Shown piece by piece: positions 10,103-20,261 of a DNA stretch of 64,000 bases. The position numbers and the translations under genes were made by a program. The stretch's first letter is position 1. Each line of letters opens with the position of its first letter. The notes under the pieces are model-generated. The model saw nothing but the letters and a program-made list of their open reading frames with translations, had not been told where the DNA came from and ran no database searches. This stretch comes from Rhizobium tumorigenes (GTDB taxonomy: Bacteria > Pseudomonadota > Alphaproteobacteria > Rhizobiales > Rhizobiaceae). The stretch lies in the NCBI RefSeq assembly GCF_003240565.2, contig NZ_CP117255.1:1736001-1800000 (forward strand), written 5' to 3'.

Positions 10103-10811
10103 CCCGCCAGACTGCACCGTTAGATCCATACCCCACACGCACAGACGAAAATCGCGCCGGCTGCAGGACAGCGCGACGCGATTTAGATACCGGAGGTCTT
10201 CGGCAGAGGCGAGAGACAGGCTTTCTCCGGGACGCAATACCTGATCCGGAGAACCAGCGGTGTCGCCGCCTTGGCACAATCAATAGACGGACACGGTTAC
10301 CGGATGGTTATTGAGACGTTAATTAAGAATGAATCGCGTTTTTTTTCGATTTTTTTCACGGCCCGGGCTCTCCCGCCGGAAGACGCGAATGGAATACAAA
10401 ACGTCTTGCGCAGGCGTAGCAATTCAACTTTTGTCCGTTTCTCCACTCTGGACAGACCTTTTTTGCCTCCCGCCTGCACAATTTGCAGCCAGTAGCCTAA
10501 CCGCTCAGGCTGTTTTGAAAGCTTTTCACGCAGCCCAAAGACAGTCGCGGCACTGGCGCGCACTTCCCCCCGGTTGATTTCTCCGCATGAATCCTTACGC
10601 TCGATTTCAAGGTATGAAAAAGCGCGCCTGCGGATCTTTTACCCTCGGGCACAATAACAGCTGACATACCAAAGGGGACCGGCAAGGGCGCTTTCGGGCG
10701 GCTGGATCGGTGAAGCGGATACGGTCGGGGGTGGGCGCGCCACATCGTGGGCGACCTCCGTGGCCGGATGCACGAACGTGATCAACGGCAAGAAACTGGG
10801 AGAACTGTCAC
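10103..10811. other. Spacer without a convincing gene, upstream of the ABC transporter
   Basis: About 700 bases between the small frame and the binding-protein gene. Short frames exist on both strands but none has a good ribosome site plus family-like sequence. The stretch 10310-10370 is AT-rich (ATTAATTAAGAATG and runs of T) against the GC-rich background, which would suit a promoter or an untranslated leader. The last 20 bases carry AAACTGGGAGAACTGTC, which serves as the ribosome site of the next gene. I see no hairpin strong enough to call. Confidence 0.4.
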
Positions 10812-11810
10812 ATGAAGAAGCTAATCGCTTCCGTTATATTCGCAGCAGGTACCTATGCGCTAGCAGGCTCGGCAAGTGCAGCGGAGTGCGGCGACGTCTC
10901 TATCGCCGAAATGAACTGGGCCTCCGCCGGTGTCGCTGCGCAGGTCGACAAGATCATTCTCGAAAGCGGCTATGGCTGCAAGGTATCCCTGGTGACCGGC
11001 GACACCCAGCCGACATTCACCTCGATGAACGAGAAAGGCCAGCCGGATATCGCACCGGAGCTTTGGGTCAACGCCGTTCGCACCGCGCTCGACCAGGCCA
11101 CCGCCGAAGGTCGCCTGATCGAGGCAGCCCCGCTGCTCAGCGATGGTGGTGTCGAAGGCTGGTGGATACCGAAATTCCTCGCCGACGCCCATCCGGACAT
11201 CAAGACCGTGCAGGATGCCCTGAAGCATCCCGAGCTGTTCCCGGCCCCCGAAGACAAGACCAAGGGCGCCGTCTATAACTGCCCGTCGGGCTGGAACTGC
11301 CAGATCTCGACCGCCAACCTCTATAAGGCGCTTGGCGCCGAGAAGGAAGGTTTTGCGCTGGTCGACACAGGCTCGGCAGCGGGTCTCGACGGCTCGATCG
11401 CCAATGCCTTCGAAAAGAAGAGCGGCTGGCTCGGCTATTACTGGGCTCCGACCGCGATCCTCGGCAAGTATGAAATGGTCAAGCTGAGCTTCGGCGTCGC
11501 CCATGACAAGAAGGAATGGGATGCCTGCACCTCGCAACAGGACTGCGCGGCCCCCAAGGTCAATTCCTATCCTGTCTCTGACGTCTTTACGGTCGTCACC
11601 AAGTCCTTTGCCGAAAAGGCCGGCGTTGCCATGGACTACGTCAAGACCCGCAAATGGGACAACGGCACGGTCGGCAAGGTGCTGGCCTGGATGACGGACA
11701 ACCAGGGCACCAACGAAGACGGCGCGAAGTACTTCCTGAAGACCTATCCGGACATGTGGACCAAGTGGGTGGCTCCCGATGTCGCGACGAAGGTCAAGGC
11801 TTCGATCTGA
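10812..11810 (+). CDS. ABC transporter substrate-binding protein for glycine betaine/proline/choline (ProX/OpuAC family)
   Basis: 332 residues. ATG 10812 follows GGGAG nine bases upstream. A Sec signal peptide (MKKLIASVIFAAGTYALAGSASA) directs it to the periplasm. The OpuAC fold is shown by EMNWASAGVAAQ near the N-terminus, DIAPELWVNAV, EGWWIPKF and GYYWAPTAI; tryptophans in these stretches are candidates for the aromatic cage that binds quaternary ammonium groups. Four cysteines (GYGC, YNCPSGWNC, DACTSQQDCAA) could form disulfides. It is first in an operon with permease and ATPase, separated from the permease by a 240-base spacer with two hairpins. Exact ligand (betaine, proline betaine or choline) is not resolved. 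Confidence 0.88.
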   Translation: MKKLIASVIFAAGTYALAGSASAAECGDVSIAEMNWASAGVAAQVDKIILESGYGCKVSLVTGDTQPTFTSMNEKGQPDIAPELWVNAVRTALDQATAEGRLIEAAPLLSDGGVEGWWIPKFLADAHPDIKTVQDALKHPELFPAPEDKTKGAVYNCPSGWNCQISTANLYKALGAEKEGFALVDTGSAAGLDGSIANAFEKKSGWLGYYWAPTAILGKYEMVKLSFGVAHDKKEWDACTSQQDCAAPKVNSYPVSDVFTVVTKSFAEKAGVAMDYVKTRKWDNGTVGKVLAWMTDNQGTNEDGAKYFLKTYPDMWTKWVAPDVATKVKASI

Positions 11811-11820
11811 ACGATGCGAC

Positions 11821-11935
11821 GGCAGGCCGGGAGGCCTGCCCTCACCTCTCGCCGCTGCAAGGATCGCGTCTCCCCTTTGGAAGCGCACGCACGGACGGGG
11901 TCACGCGACCACACTGCGTCCGCCTGAAGGCGGAC
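11821..11935 (+). promoter_or_regulatory. Two perfect hairpins in the spacer between binding-protein and permease genes
   Basis: The first is GGCAGGCC-GGGA-GGCCTGCC at 11821-11840, ten bases after the binding-protein stop. The second is GTCCGCCT-GA-AGGCGGAC at 11918-11935. Neither is followed by a U-run, so they look less like full terminators than like stability or processing elements. Such structures commonly keep binding-protein mRNA more abundant than the membrane parts; that role here is inference. Confidence 0.6.
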
Positions 11936-12051
11936 AGGCGAGCAGACTGAGAACCGGCATCAGCACTGCACCACGGACGGCAATCTTGATAGCCACACGG
12001 ATTGCGCGTCACTGCCCCGATAAAAGGGGCCCGGATAAAAAGGGGAATGTG

Positions 12052-12963
12052 ATGGCTCTGCAATGTAGTTTTCTGCCGAATTTCCTGTGTAACTTCCCGG
12101 CGATCAACGACACGATCATCCGCGAAGGCCGCAAGAACATCGACGACGGCTTTCGCGGCATGGTGCGCTCCTGGGGCGCTGTGATCGACATCGTCGTCCA
12201 GCCGCTGCAATGGTTCCTGAACTACCTCGAGTGGCTGTTCACCAACACGCCCTGGTTCATCATCCTCGCAGTCATGATGGCCATCGTCTATCTCGCCAGC
12301 CGCAATATCAAGATCGTCATCGGCACCGCCATCTCCATGGCCCTGATCGGCGTTTTCGGCCTGTGGAACGACACGATGATCACGCTCGCAATGGTCACCG
12401 TCTGTACCCTGATCGCCATCGTCATCGGCCTGCCGATCGGCATCCTCATGGCACGCTCCGACCGTCTGCAATCGGTGATCAATCCGACGCTCGACGTCAT
12501 GCAGACAATGCCGAGCTTCGTCTACCTCATCCCGGTCGTAGTCATCTTCGGCATCGGCAAGGTGCCAGGCCTGATCGCAGTGGTGATCTACGCCGTGCCG
12601 CCGATGATCCGGCTGACCAATCTCGGGATACGACTGGTCGACAAGGAAGTGCTGGAGGCCGCAGATGCATTCGGATCCTCCCACACCCAGAAGCTCTTCA
12701 ATGTGCAGATCCCGCTGGCGCTGCCGACCATCATGGCCGGCATCAACCAGACCATCATGATGTCGCTGGCCATGGTCGTCGTCGCCTCGATGGTCGGGGT
12801 CGGCGGTCTCGGCAAGAACACGCTGCAGGCGATCAACAACCAGTTCTTCACGGTCGGCTTCCTCAACGGCTTTGCGCTCGTCGCCATCGCCATCATTTTC
12901 GACCGTACCAGCCAGGCTTACGGCAGGCGGCTGCAGAAACATTCGGAGGTGGTCCATGGCTAG
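12052..12963 (+). CDS. ABC transporter permease for glycine betaine/proline-type substrates (ProW family)
   Basis: 303 residues from ATG 12052, preceded by AAAAGGGG. Earlier in-frame starts would read through the hairpin spacer and are unlikely. Several membrane helices are visible, starting at TPWFIILAVMMAIVYLA, with a MetI-type BPD_transp_1 core and the cytoplasmic coupling EAA loop (VLEAADAFGSSHTQKLFNVQIPLA). The soluble N-terminal 45 residues (MALQCSFLPNFLCNFPAIN) are Cys-containing. It forms the inner-membrane channel with the ATPase gene that overlaps its end by eight bases. Confidence 0.92.
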   Translation: MALQCSFLPNFLCNFPAINDTIIREGRKNIDDGFRGMVRSWGAVIDIVVQPLQWFLNYLEWLFTNTPWFIILAVMMAIVYLASRNIKIVIGTAISMALIGVFGLWNDTMITLAMVTVCTLIAIVIGLPIGILMARSDRLQSVINPTLDVMQTMPSFVYLIPVVVIFGIGKVPGLIAVVIYAVPPMIRLTNLGIRLVDKEVLEAADAFGSSHTQKLFNVQIPLALPTIMAGINQTIMMSLAMVVVASMVGVGGLGKNTLQAINNQFFTVGFLNGFALVAIAIIFDRTSQAYGRRLQKHSEVVHG

Positions 12964-14011
12964 TCACGCGATAGAGATCAAGAACCTCTACAAGATCTTC
13001 GGCCCCCGCGGCCGCGAATACGTCGAGCAGGTGAAAAACGGCCTCGGCAAGACCGAGCTCAACGTCAAGCATGGCCATGTGCTCGGGCTGCAGGATATCA
13101 ACATCAACATGCCGGCCGGCGCCATCACCGTGGTCATGGGCCTCTCCGGCTCCGGCAAGTCGACGCTGATCCGCCATATCAACCGGCTGATCGACCCGAC
13201 CGCCGGCGAGGTGCTCTACGACGGCATCGACGTCTGCAAGATGAATGAGAGCGATTTGCGCGAATTCCGCCGCCACAAGACAGCGATGGTGTTCCAGAAA
13301 TTCGGACTTCTGCCGCATCGCACGGTGATCGAAAACACCGTCTACGGTCTTGAGATCCAGGGCGTCTCACGTTCGGAAGCGCAGAAGAAAGGCCACTACT
13401 GGATTGCCCGCGTCGGCCTCGATGGCTTCGAAAACCACTTTCCGAACCAGCTTTCGGGCGGGATGCAGCAACGTGTCGGACTTGCGAGGGCCCTGACCAA
13501 CGATGCCGACATCCTGTTGATGGACGAAGCCTATTCGGCGCTCGACCCTCTCATTCGCGTCGACATGCAGAGCGTGCTGCTCGACTTGCAGAAGGAACTG
13601 AAGAAGACCGTGGTCTTCATCACCCACGATCTCGACGAAGCGTTGCGGCTCGGCGACAGGATCGCCATCCTGCGCGATGGCAAGGTCATCCAGCAGGGCT
13701 CTGGCCAGGATATCGTGCTGCAGCCGGCTGATGAATACATTAGCGCCTTCGTCAAGGAAGTGAACCGGGGCCGTGTCATCAAAGTACAAACGGTGATGAA
13801 GCCGATATCGGGCGAAGGCTCGTCGATGCGCCTTGCCGGCGACATGACACTGGAGATGGCCGCGCGCCAGATGACCGGCGCCAACCAGACAATGGCCATG
13901 GTGGTCGACGCAGCCGGCAAGCCGATCGGCTCGCTCGATCTGCACAGCATCATCCTGGCGATGGTGACGCCGACCAGCCACACTATCCCGGAAGCAAAAG
14001 CGGCGGCCTGA
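12956..14011 (+). CDS. ABC transporter ATP-binding protein for glycine betaine/proline-type substrates (ProV family)
   Basis: 351 residues. ATG 12956 lies inside the end of the permease gene and has GGAGG at 12945-12949. Walker A is GLSGSGKST, the signature [13 protein letters not shown], Walker [13 protein letters not shown], with the H-loop in [10 protein letters not shown]. As in ProV/OpuAA/ChoV, there is a 50-residue insertion region before Walker A ([18 protein letters not shown]) and a C-terminal CBS-like region (about 275-345) that in relatives senses ionic strength. Overlap and order show a single operon with the binding protein and permease. Osmoprotectant uptake or choline/betaine catabolism are both possible roles. 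Confidence 0.93.
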   Translation: MASHAIEIKNLYKIFGPRGREYVEQVKNGLGKTELNVKHGHVLGLQDININMPAGAITVVMGLSGSGKSTLIRHINRLIDPTAGEVLYDGIDVCKMNESDLREFRRHKTAMVFQKFGLLPHRTVIENTVYGLEIQGVSRSEAQKKGHYWIARVGLDGFENHFPNQLSGGMQQRVGLARALTNDADILLMDEAYSALDPLIRVDMQSVLLDLQKELKKTVVFITHDLDEALRLGDRIAILRDGKVIQQGSGQDIVLQPADEYISAFVKEVNRGRVIKVQTVMKPISGEGSSMRLAGDMTLEMAARQMTGANQTMAMVVDAAGKPIGSLDLHSIILAMVTPTSHTIPEAKAAA

Positions 14012-14035
14012 CGCCGCCGCTCCGAAAAACAAGCA

Positions 14036-14065
14036 AGCGGCCTGCAGCGATGCAGGACGCTTTTT
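14036..14065 (+). terminator. Rho-independent terminator of the betaine-type transporter operon
   Basis: AGCG-G-CCTGCA-GCGA-TGCAGG-A-CGCT forms a stem with a tetraloop and is followed by TTTTT at 14061-14065. It starts 25 bases after the ATPase stop and abuts the end of glf on the other strand. Confidence 0.85.
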
Positions 14066-14068
14066 CTA

Positions 14069-15250
<1,182 letters not shown>

Positions 15251-15352
15251 TCAGCACTTTAGCGGAAGGTCCGCATCCCTTCTTCGGGAAGCCTAGAGGC
15301 TTGCCCGTAGTTCGGAACGCGGCCACCAATGAAACGGGCCCCGGGTAAAGGC

Positions 15353-15387
15353 CTGCAGCTTCCTCATCGATCGGATCGAAGCTGCAG
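15353..15387 (-). terminator. Terminator-like hairpin between the DUF707 gene and glf
   Basis: On the minus strand CTGCAGCTTC (15387-15378) pairs with GAAGCTGCAG (15362-15353) across a 15-base loop, and the stem is followed by GCCTTTACC. It would separate transcription of the upstream glycan genes from glf, or only attenuate it since the U-run is short. Confidence 0.55.
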
Positions 15388-15407
15388 CCCTTCCACTCCT
15401 TGGCAGC

Positions 15408-16526
15408 TTACCAGACGCCCTGAATCTGTACAGGCGTATAGCGGTAGGAGTTGAACAGTGCCGCTTGCTCATCGACAGCCGCCTGAACATTATAGGTGGC
15501 ACCGAGAGGCCGCGTATGCGCCACGCCGACCGCATCGATGATGGCCATGCGGTTGGCAGGGCGACCGAGGAAGGCAGGCCAGAGATGATCGAGGCCGTAA
15601 CCGGACTCAGCATCGCGCATCGACCCGACGCAGATCTTCAAAGCAGCCTTCGAAAAGATCGGGCACATGATCTCAATGAAGCTCTCATGCCGCAAAAGAC
15701 TGTTCGGTCGCTGGATCGTGATCGGATGGTTGGGGAAGCAACCCGGACCCTGCTTAAGCGACGGTTGTGCAAGTTCCAGCCCGTGTTTGCGAGACAGATG
15801 AAACATTCGATTGATCGTATCGCCGTCGCAAAGCAGATCGTCATCCGGGAGCCAGACGCGGTCATAACCCCAAAGCGGGCTTCCCTCAAAAAACAAGTCA
15901 GAGATCAGCCTGAACTTCTTGCGTTTCGGAAGATGGGCCAGATATTCAAACGGACTATCGACGACAGGATCTTCGGCGCCGTAGTAGCCGACGCACAAAT
16001 CCCAGCTGCGCGTCGCTGCATCCAGCCCATCGAACCAGCGCGGATGCAGCGACTTGGAGTTGGCGGGCACAACCACGAGGTTGGGGCGCTTCGGACCGTT
16101 CGCCGGCTGTACCAGGAACTTTGCTTTGCGCTCGTCCGCCGGCTGCGTCGGGAACATCGGATGCTCGGGGTGAGGTGCCGAAGTGAGCATGTAGATTGCG
16201 ACGACGCCGTCCACCGAGCCCCTTCCAGCCAACAATGCGACCTTCGACCCCTCCATACGTGAGACATTGAAGACGATCGAAGGCAGACCGGTCTCGTCGA
16301 TGAAGCACAACATGCCATTGACGACTTGCCAGTAGTCCGTCGATGCATTGAAAAAATTACCAACCAATCCACCCGGAGCCAGCACGAGGAACGGCGACAA
16401 GGTGCCGCGCTCTAGGTCGGCAAACTGCCAGAACGTCCCCGTCAGCATTTCTTCCGTTACCGGATCGGATTCGCTCAACCCAGCCAAAAAGTCTGACGCT
16501 GCGTTCTCTCGTGTCGAAGCCAGCAT
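15408..16526 (-). CDS. DUF707 family protein with N-terminal beta-rich module, surface-glycan locus
   Basis: 372 residues from ATG 16526, which has AAGGGGAAG eight to sixteen bases upstream; a GTG two codons earlier is possible. Residues from about 160 onward match DUF707: NLVVVPANSKSLHPRW, DLCVGYYG, YDRVWLPDDDL, HESFIEIMCPIFSKAAL. The family resembles glycosyltransferases and is found in glycan loci, but its activity is not settled. The first 130 residues form a separate module beginning LTGTFWQF with hydrophobic beta-like stretches (GLPSIVFNVSRMEG). A similar small module closes the next gene upstream. No signal peptide. Probably co-transcribed with the upstream fusion gene (70-base gap). 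Confidence 0.7.
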   Translation of the reverse strand: MLASTRENAASDFLAGLSESDPVTEEMLTGTFWQFADLERGTLSPFLVLAPGGLVGNFFNASTDYWQVVNGMLCFIDETGLPSIVFNVSRMEGSKVALLAGRGSVDGVVAIYMLTSAPHPEHPMFPTQPADERKAKFLVQPANGPKRPNLVVVPANSKSLHPRWFDGLDAATRSWDLCVGYYGAEDPVVDSPFEYLAHLPKRKKFRLISDLFFEGSPLWGYDRVWLPDDDLLCDGDTINRMFHLSRKHGLELAQPSLKQGPGCFPNHPITIQRPNSLLRHESFIEIMCPIFSKAALKICVGSMRDAESGYGLDHLWPAFLGRPANRMAIIDAVGVAHTRPLGATYNVQAAVDEQAALFNSYRYTPVQIQGVW

Positions 16527-16595
16527 ATTCACTGTTTCTTCCCCTTCATGTCCCACCCCTGCTCGGTCTGTCCCGCTGGTAGTCTCTTTAGTGAT

Positions 16596-18860
16596 CTACA
16601 AAACTCGTCTCACTTCGTGACGTTCGCCACGCATGTTGGTGATCGTCAGCGCCTTCCCGTCTTCTGCGGGATCGAGCACGTCGACCATTTTGGATTGCAT
16701 CCAGCCAACAGCTGCCCTGCCGTCCGTCATAGGGAACCACGAGGCGACGATCTGCCCCTCGATGGTTACGGAAAAATCGTTTCCGAAAGTCACCCGCTGA
16801 CCCGAACTGGTCTGCCACGTACCGACGACGACACCGAGATAGGGGAAATAATTCGCTGCATTCGGCACGTTGGTGATGACGCAGACGAGCTGGTCTGGAC
16901 GGCCCCGCCGGGGAATGATCGCTGCGATCTCGTAGGTCGCGCTGACCGTCTTGAAGAGGCCGAGCCACTGGCCGGGATGGAGCACGGCGCAATGGCTGTG
17001 ACCGTCATCGTAGCAGGCGATCACATGGTAGTTGAGACGGGCGCTTTCGTGGAGCTTCGCAATCAGGGCCGGCAGCGCATCCGGGGTGAAATGCTCGAGA
17101 ACATCGGCAGAGCAGCATATGTCGGCGCGCGGCAGGGCATCCGTCAGCACGTTGGTGCTCTGGAAGTGCACATTCGACGGCAACTGCCCGAGAAGCGGCG
17201 AACGCGCCCAGTCGAGGCCGATGACATTGCGGACCGATCCGGCAATCGCGCGCAGGAACCGTCCATTGCCGCAACCGACTTCGGTCAGCGTCTCCGGCCG
17301 CGCGGACGCGATGACGGCGGCATGGTCGACAAGCCAGTTGTTGTTCTGGTAGCCGGCATCCCCATCGTGGAGCCGCTGGTAGTCTGCCGCAGTAATGTTC
17401 CTGGCAGCGACATTCCGGTCGAGGCCCGCCGCATATCCAGACTGCAGCAACTGGCTATCGACAAGCCGCCTGGCATCGGGATCGGCACGCAACGAGAGGG
17501 CCAATTCCGCAAATTCGGCAAATGTTGCTCGTGCGATCTTGGTCATGATGTTATCGCCGACGCTTGCAGCCAGACCGGCGCTGTGCATGACAAAGGCTGT
17601 CTGCGCAGCTAGGTCGTGTTCTAGGCCCTGGCCCTGTGTAGCGACACTTGTTGCAGCCTGCGCGGCTGGCGCGTTCCGCCAGCTGCCTGCCTGCGTTGCA
17701 TTCCTGTTGTTGGGCGCGGTCAGCTGCGATTTGGCGGTGCTAAGCTCACGCCGCAACGATTCGACGTTGGCATGCATTTTCAAAAGGTCGTCGCGCTCGC
17801 CGGTGAAGATTGGCGGCACATGCCGTACCCTGCCGAGCAACGCTTTTTCGATGCAGCGATCGATGGTTTGACGGTCATCGATCGAAAAACAGCATTTGTC
17901 CAGATAGTAGGACACGAAGCGCGCTGCCCGGCCGTCCTCTGGCTGAGAGCGGTGGGTAAAAGCCGCGTCGAGATCAGAGAGAGAGCCGCACGGGAAGCCG
18001 CCCAGCTCGTACTCGCTGGATGCAAAGGTGAAGACTGCCTTCTCGTACAGCAAAGCCTCCAGGCCAACGCCTGAATTGGCGACGATGACCGTCTCGCACT
18101 GCTCGAGATGCCGATGGATCGAAGCCGTCGATACCATTACATTGCGGTGCTGGGCCTGCACTTCGTCGAGGGTCCGTGTAACGAGGCTATTGGTGCATTG
18201 TGGATGCCGCTTGACCACTAGCAACCGGCCGGTGGCATCTGCCTGAGCGGCGGCATGGCGCAAGACTTCAAGCGGATCGATACGACAAAACTGGGCGACG
18301 GGATCCTCGAGCAGCTGCATCGGGAAATAAACGAAGGGTCGGCCTGCGTCGAATGCTTCACCTGATTGTTCGTATTTCGAGGTATTTCCGGCCCTGAGAG
18401 CCATCACAAGCGCCTTCACGCGTCGGCGTGCGGCCTCGGTGTTGACAGCATCGATAGCTTCCGCATGCAGTTCGGGAAACAGCGCAAGTGAACTCCAGCC
18501 GGAAAAACCATTTTCGTCGAAGGAATACCAACCGACGATCGGCGTCTCCTTGATGCGCCAGATATTCGGACCACTGCCAACAGAGTGATAGGAGATGGTG
18601 ATGCCGCCGTTCGGCGGCCGCCTTGGCGCCAGATGCGTGCCGAATGGCACGATGGACAGATTGGTCGTCACGCGACGGCGCCCGAGCCCTGCACAGAACT
18701 CCGAGAACATCTTGCGATGACGGTCCCCGTCGGCCTTGACGGTAAACCAGAATTCCGGAACCTCGAGGTCCACGGGCACAGACGCGACGTCCGGCGCGAA
18801 GAACCCATCCAGCAATGGCTTGTTTGGTATGCCGGTATTCCAGGCAACTGTGGTGGGCAT
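16596..18860 (-). CDS. Capsule-synthesis-like glycosyltransferase fused to a methyltransferase
   Basis: 754 residues from ATG 18860 (AAAGGAT upstream); earlier starts would add a non-conserved tail. The first 365 residues look like the Capsule_synth/KpsC-KpsS superfamily: FVYFPMQLLEDP, VVKRHPQC, VIVANSGVGLEALL. A coiled-coil-like link (LLKMHANVESLRRELSTAK) and an Ala/Gln-rich spacer follow. A class I SAM methyltransferase occupies about 505-665, with LTEVGCGNGRFLRAI as motif I and CSADVLEHF further on. The last 80 residues form a beta-rich module (GTWQTSSGQRVTF, VASWFPMTDGRAAVGW). It is likely cytoplasmic and would transfer a sugar (Kdo-like in relatives) and methylate the product. Divergent from the GT2 gene. 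Confidence 0.72.
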   Translation of the reverse strand: MPTTVAWNTGIPNKPLLDGFFAPDVASVPVDLEVPEFWFTVKADGDRHRKMFSEFCAGLGRRRVTTNLSIVPFGTHLAPRRPPNGGITISYHSVGSGPNIWRIKETPIVGWYSFDENGFSGWSSLALFPELHAEAIDAVNTEAARRRVKALVMALRAGNTSKYEQSGEAFDAGRPFVYFPMQLLEDPVAQFCRIDPLEVLRHAAAQADATGRLLVVKRHPQCTNSLVTRTLDEVQAQHRNVMVSTASIHRHLEQCETVIVANSGVGLEALLYEKAVFTFASSEYELGGFPCGSLSDLDAAFTHRSQPEDGRAARFVSYYLDKCCFSIDDRQTIDRCIEKALLGRVRHVPPIFTGERDDLLKMHANVESLRRELSTAKSQLTAPNNRNATQAGSWRNAPAAQAATSVATQGQGLEHDLAAQTAFVMHSAGLAASVGDNIMTKIARATFAEFAELALSLRADPDARRLVDSQLLQSGYAAGLDRNVAARNITAADYQRLHDGDAGYQNNNWLVDHAAVIASARPETLTEVGCGNGRFLRAIAGSVRNVIGLDWARSPLLGQLPSNVHFQSTNVLTDALPRADICCSADVLEHFTPDALPALIAKLHESARLNYHVIACYDDGHSHCAVLHPGQWLGLFKTVSATYEIAAIIPRRGRPDQLVCVITNVPNAANYFPYLGVVVGTWQTSSGQRVTFGNDFSVTIEGQIVASWFPMTDGRAAVGWMQSKMVDVLDPAEDGKALTITNMRGERHEVRRVL

Positions 18861-19017
18861 CGAGAATCCTTTGATATCTGATCTGTTGCAAGAGGATTCC
18901 AGCACTAGCTTGCGCCAGCCTGTTCGGCACACGCATGGAGAGTCTCGAACCCCGCCTCCAGCCCCACGAAAGCAACCGCTTCTATCCAAGCGCAAAGCCT
19001 GCTGACTGGAGAACCCG

Positions 19018-20229
19018 ATGTCCATCAATGAACCGCTTGTTCTGTCGATATGCGTTCCGACCTATAATCGACAATTCCTGCTCGAGCGGAACGTCACCTT
19101 CCATCTAGATGCTTTCCGGAGAATCGGCATTCCCTTCGAGATCGTTCTGGTCGATGACTGCTCAACCGATGACACGGCGGCCTATATTGCCTCGCTTGCC
19201 GACCAGCCGGAGATCTCCGCCTTCCGCCGCGCGACCAATTCCGGCTTTCTCAGCAACTATGCCTTTGCCATGCAGCGCGCACGCGGTCGCTATGCGGTAT
19301 TTCTCGGCGATGACGACCTGCTCATTCCGGAAAAGGTCATCGAATATCTCCGGTTGATGGAGGCGGACAGCGAGATCGGCGTCGTGCAGGCTCCATGGCT
19401 ACTGGTCGATGCGCGGCCCGGCGGCGGCGATATGTCGCCGTTCTACCACGTCGCCTCCCCGACCAGGCACCGCAAGGGCGACTTCCGCGCTTTGCTCGAT
19501 TTCATCATCGACGGGCACATCTTTCCCGAGTTCATGATCATCCGCCGGGAAGTGCTGCTGCGGTCGATCTCGAGCCCGACACCATTCATCTTCTGGGCTT
19601 TCCTCTATACGACACGAGCCCTCGACAAGGCCGATATCCTGTTCATGCCGGAGCCGTTCGCGCGCGTCACCGCAGTCTCGGACGATCCTCGCCTGCAGCA
19701 GGGCAACAAGGAATGCATGTTCCAGTGGGACAGCTATCGCGGGGGCCTGGAATATCTCGCCTCGCAGGCACTGCGCACCCCGGATCTGCCGCAGGACTAC
19801 CGCGCCTCGCTGATGGCCCGCATCACCGGCTTCATGCTGCAGCGCCAGGCGGTGGCCTTGCGCCTGCATGTGTCGGCAAAGAACTGGGTCGAGGCCTACA
19901 TCATGTATCATCGCATGGCCGTCTACCAGCCCCAGCCTCTCACGGCCGATGCCTATGGCCAGATCTGCAAACTAGCAGCCATCGTCACCGCAGCCACGGA
20001 GGCGGTGGCCTTCAACGGCGAACCGGCAATCCTCGATCCGGTTATCAACGACACGACGCTCAGCCTGCTGCCGGAATCCATCCAGCAAAAGCTTACCCGC
20101 GACCAGCCGACCGCGATGGACGGCGACCGCCCCCGCGCCTACCTGCGGTTCACGCCCGAATTTCCCGAGCGCCACGGTGCAAAGGATGGTGTCTTCGATA
20201 TCATGAAATACATGGCGCAGTTCGTCTGA
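19018..20229 (+). CDS. Glycosyltransferase family 2
   Basis: 403 residues; ATG 19018 follows GGAG eight bases upstream. A GT-A fold is evident in the first 120 residues: SICVPTYNR, EIVLVDDCSTDDT, TNSGFLSNYAFAMQRARGRYAVFLGDDDLL, where DDD is the metal-binding DxD region. The remaining 280 residues are not strongly diagnostic, lack membrane helices and contain EFMIIRREVLLRS as in many polysaccharide GT2 enzymes. It should add a nucleotide-sugar-derived residue to a surface glycan in the cytoplasm. It leads a two-gene unit with the small protein downstream and is divergent from the fusion gene. Confidence 0.88.
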   Translation: MSINEPLVLSICVPTYNRQFLLERNVTFHLDAFRRIGIPFEIVLVDDCSTDDTAAYIASLADQPEISAFRRATNSGFLSNYAFAMQRARGRYAVFLGDDDLLIPEKVIEYLRLMEADSEIGVVQAPWLLVDARPGGGDMSPFYHVASPTRHRKGDFRALLDFIIDGHIFPEFMIIRREVLLRSISSPTPFIFWAFLYTTRALDKADILFMPEPFARVTAVSDDPRLQQGNKECMFQWDSYRGGLEYLASQALRTPDLPQDYRASLMARITGFMLQRQAVALRLHVSAKNWVEAYIMYHRMAVYQPQPLTADAYGQICKLAAIVTAATEAVAFNGEPAILDPVINDTTLSLLPESIQQKLTRDQPTAMDGDRPRAYLRFTPEFPERHGAKDGVFDIMKYMAQFV

Positions 20230-20261
20230 CCCGCATATCCCAGCCATTTGAGAGCACCACC

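Noticed and set aside
9102..10244. Long plus-strand frame opposite cobQ
   Set aside because: Antisense of a well-supported gene, with arginine/histidine-rich nonsense composition.
10103..10811. Possible B12 riboswitch or RNA gene upstream of cobQ or the transporter
   Set aside because: I looked for a cobalamin box word and strong terminator hairpins and found neither.
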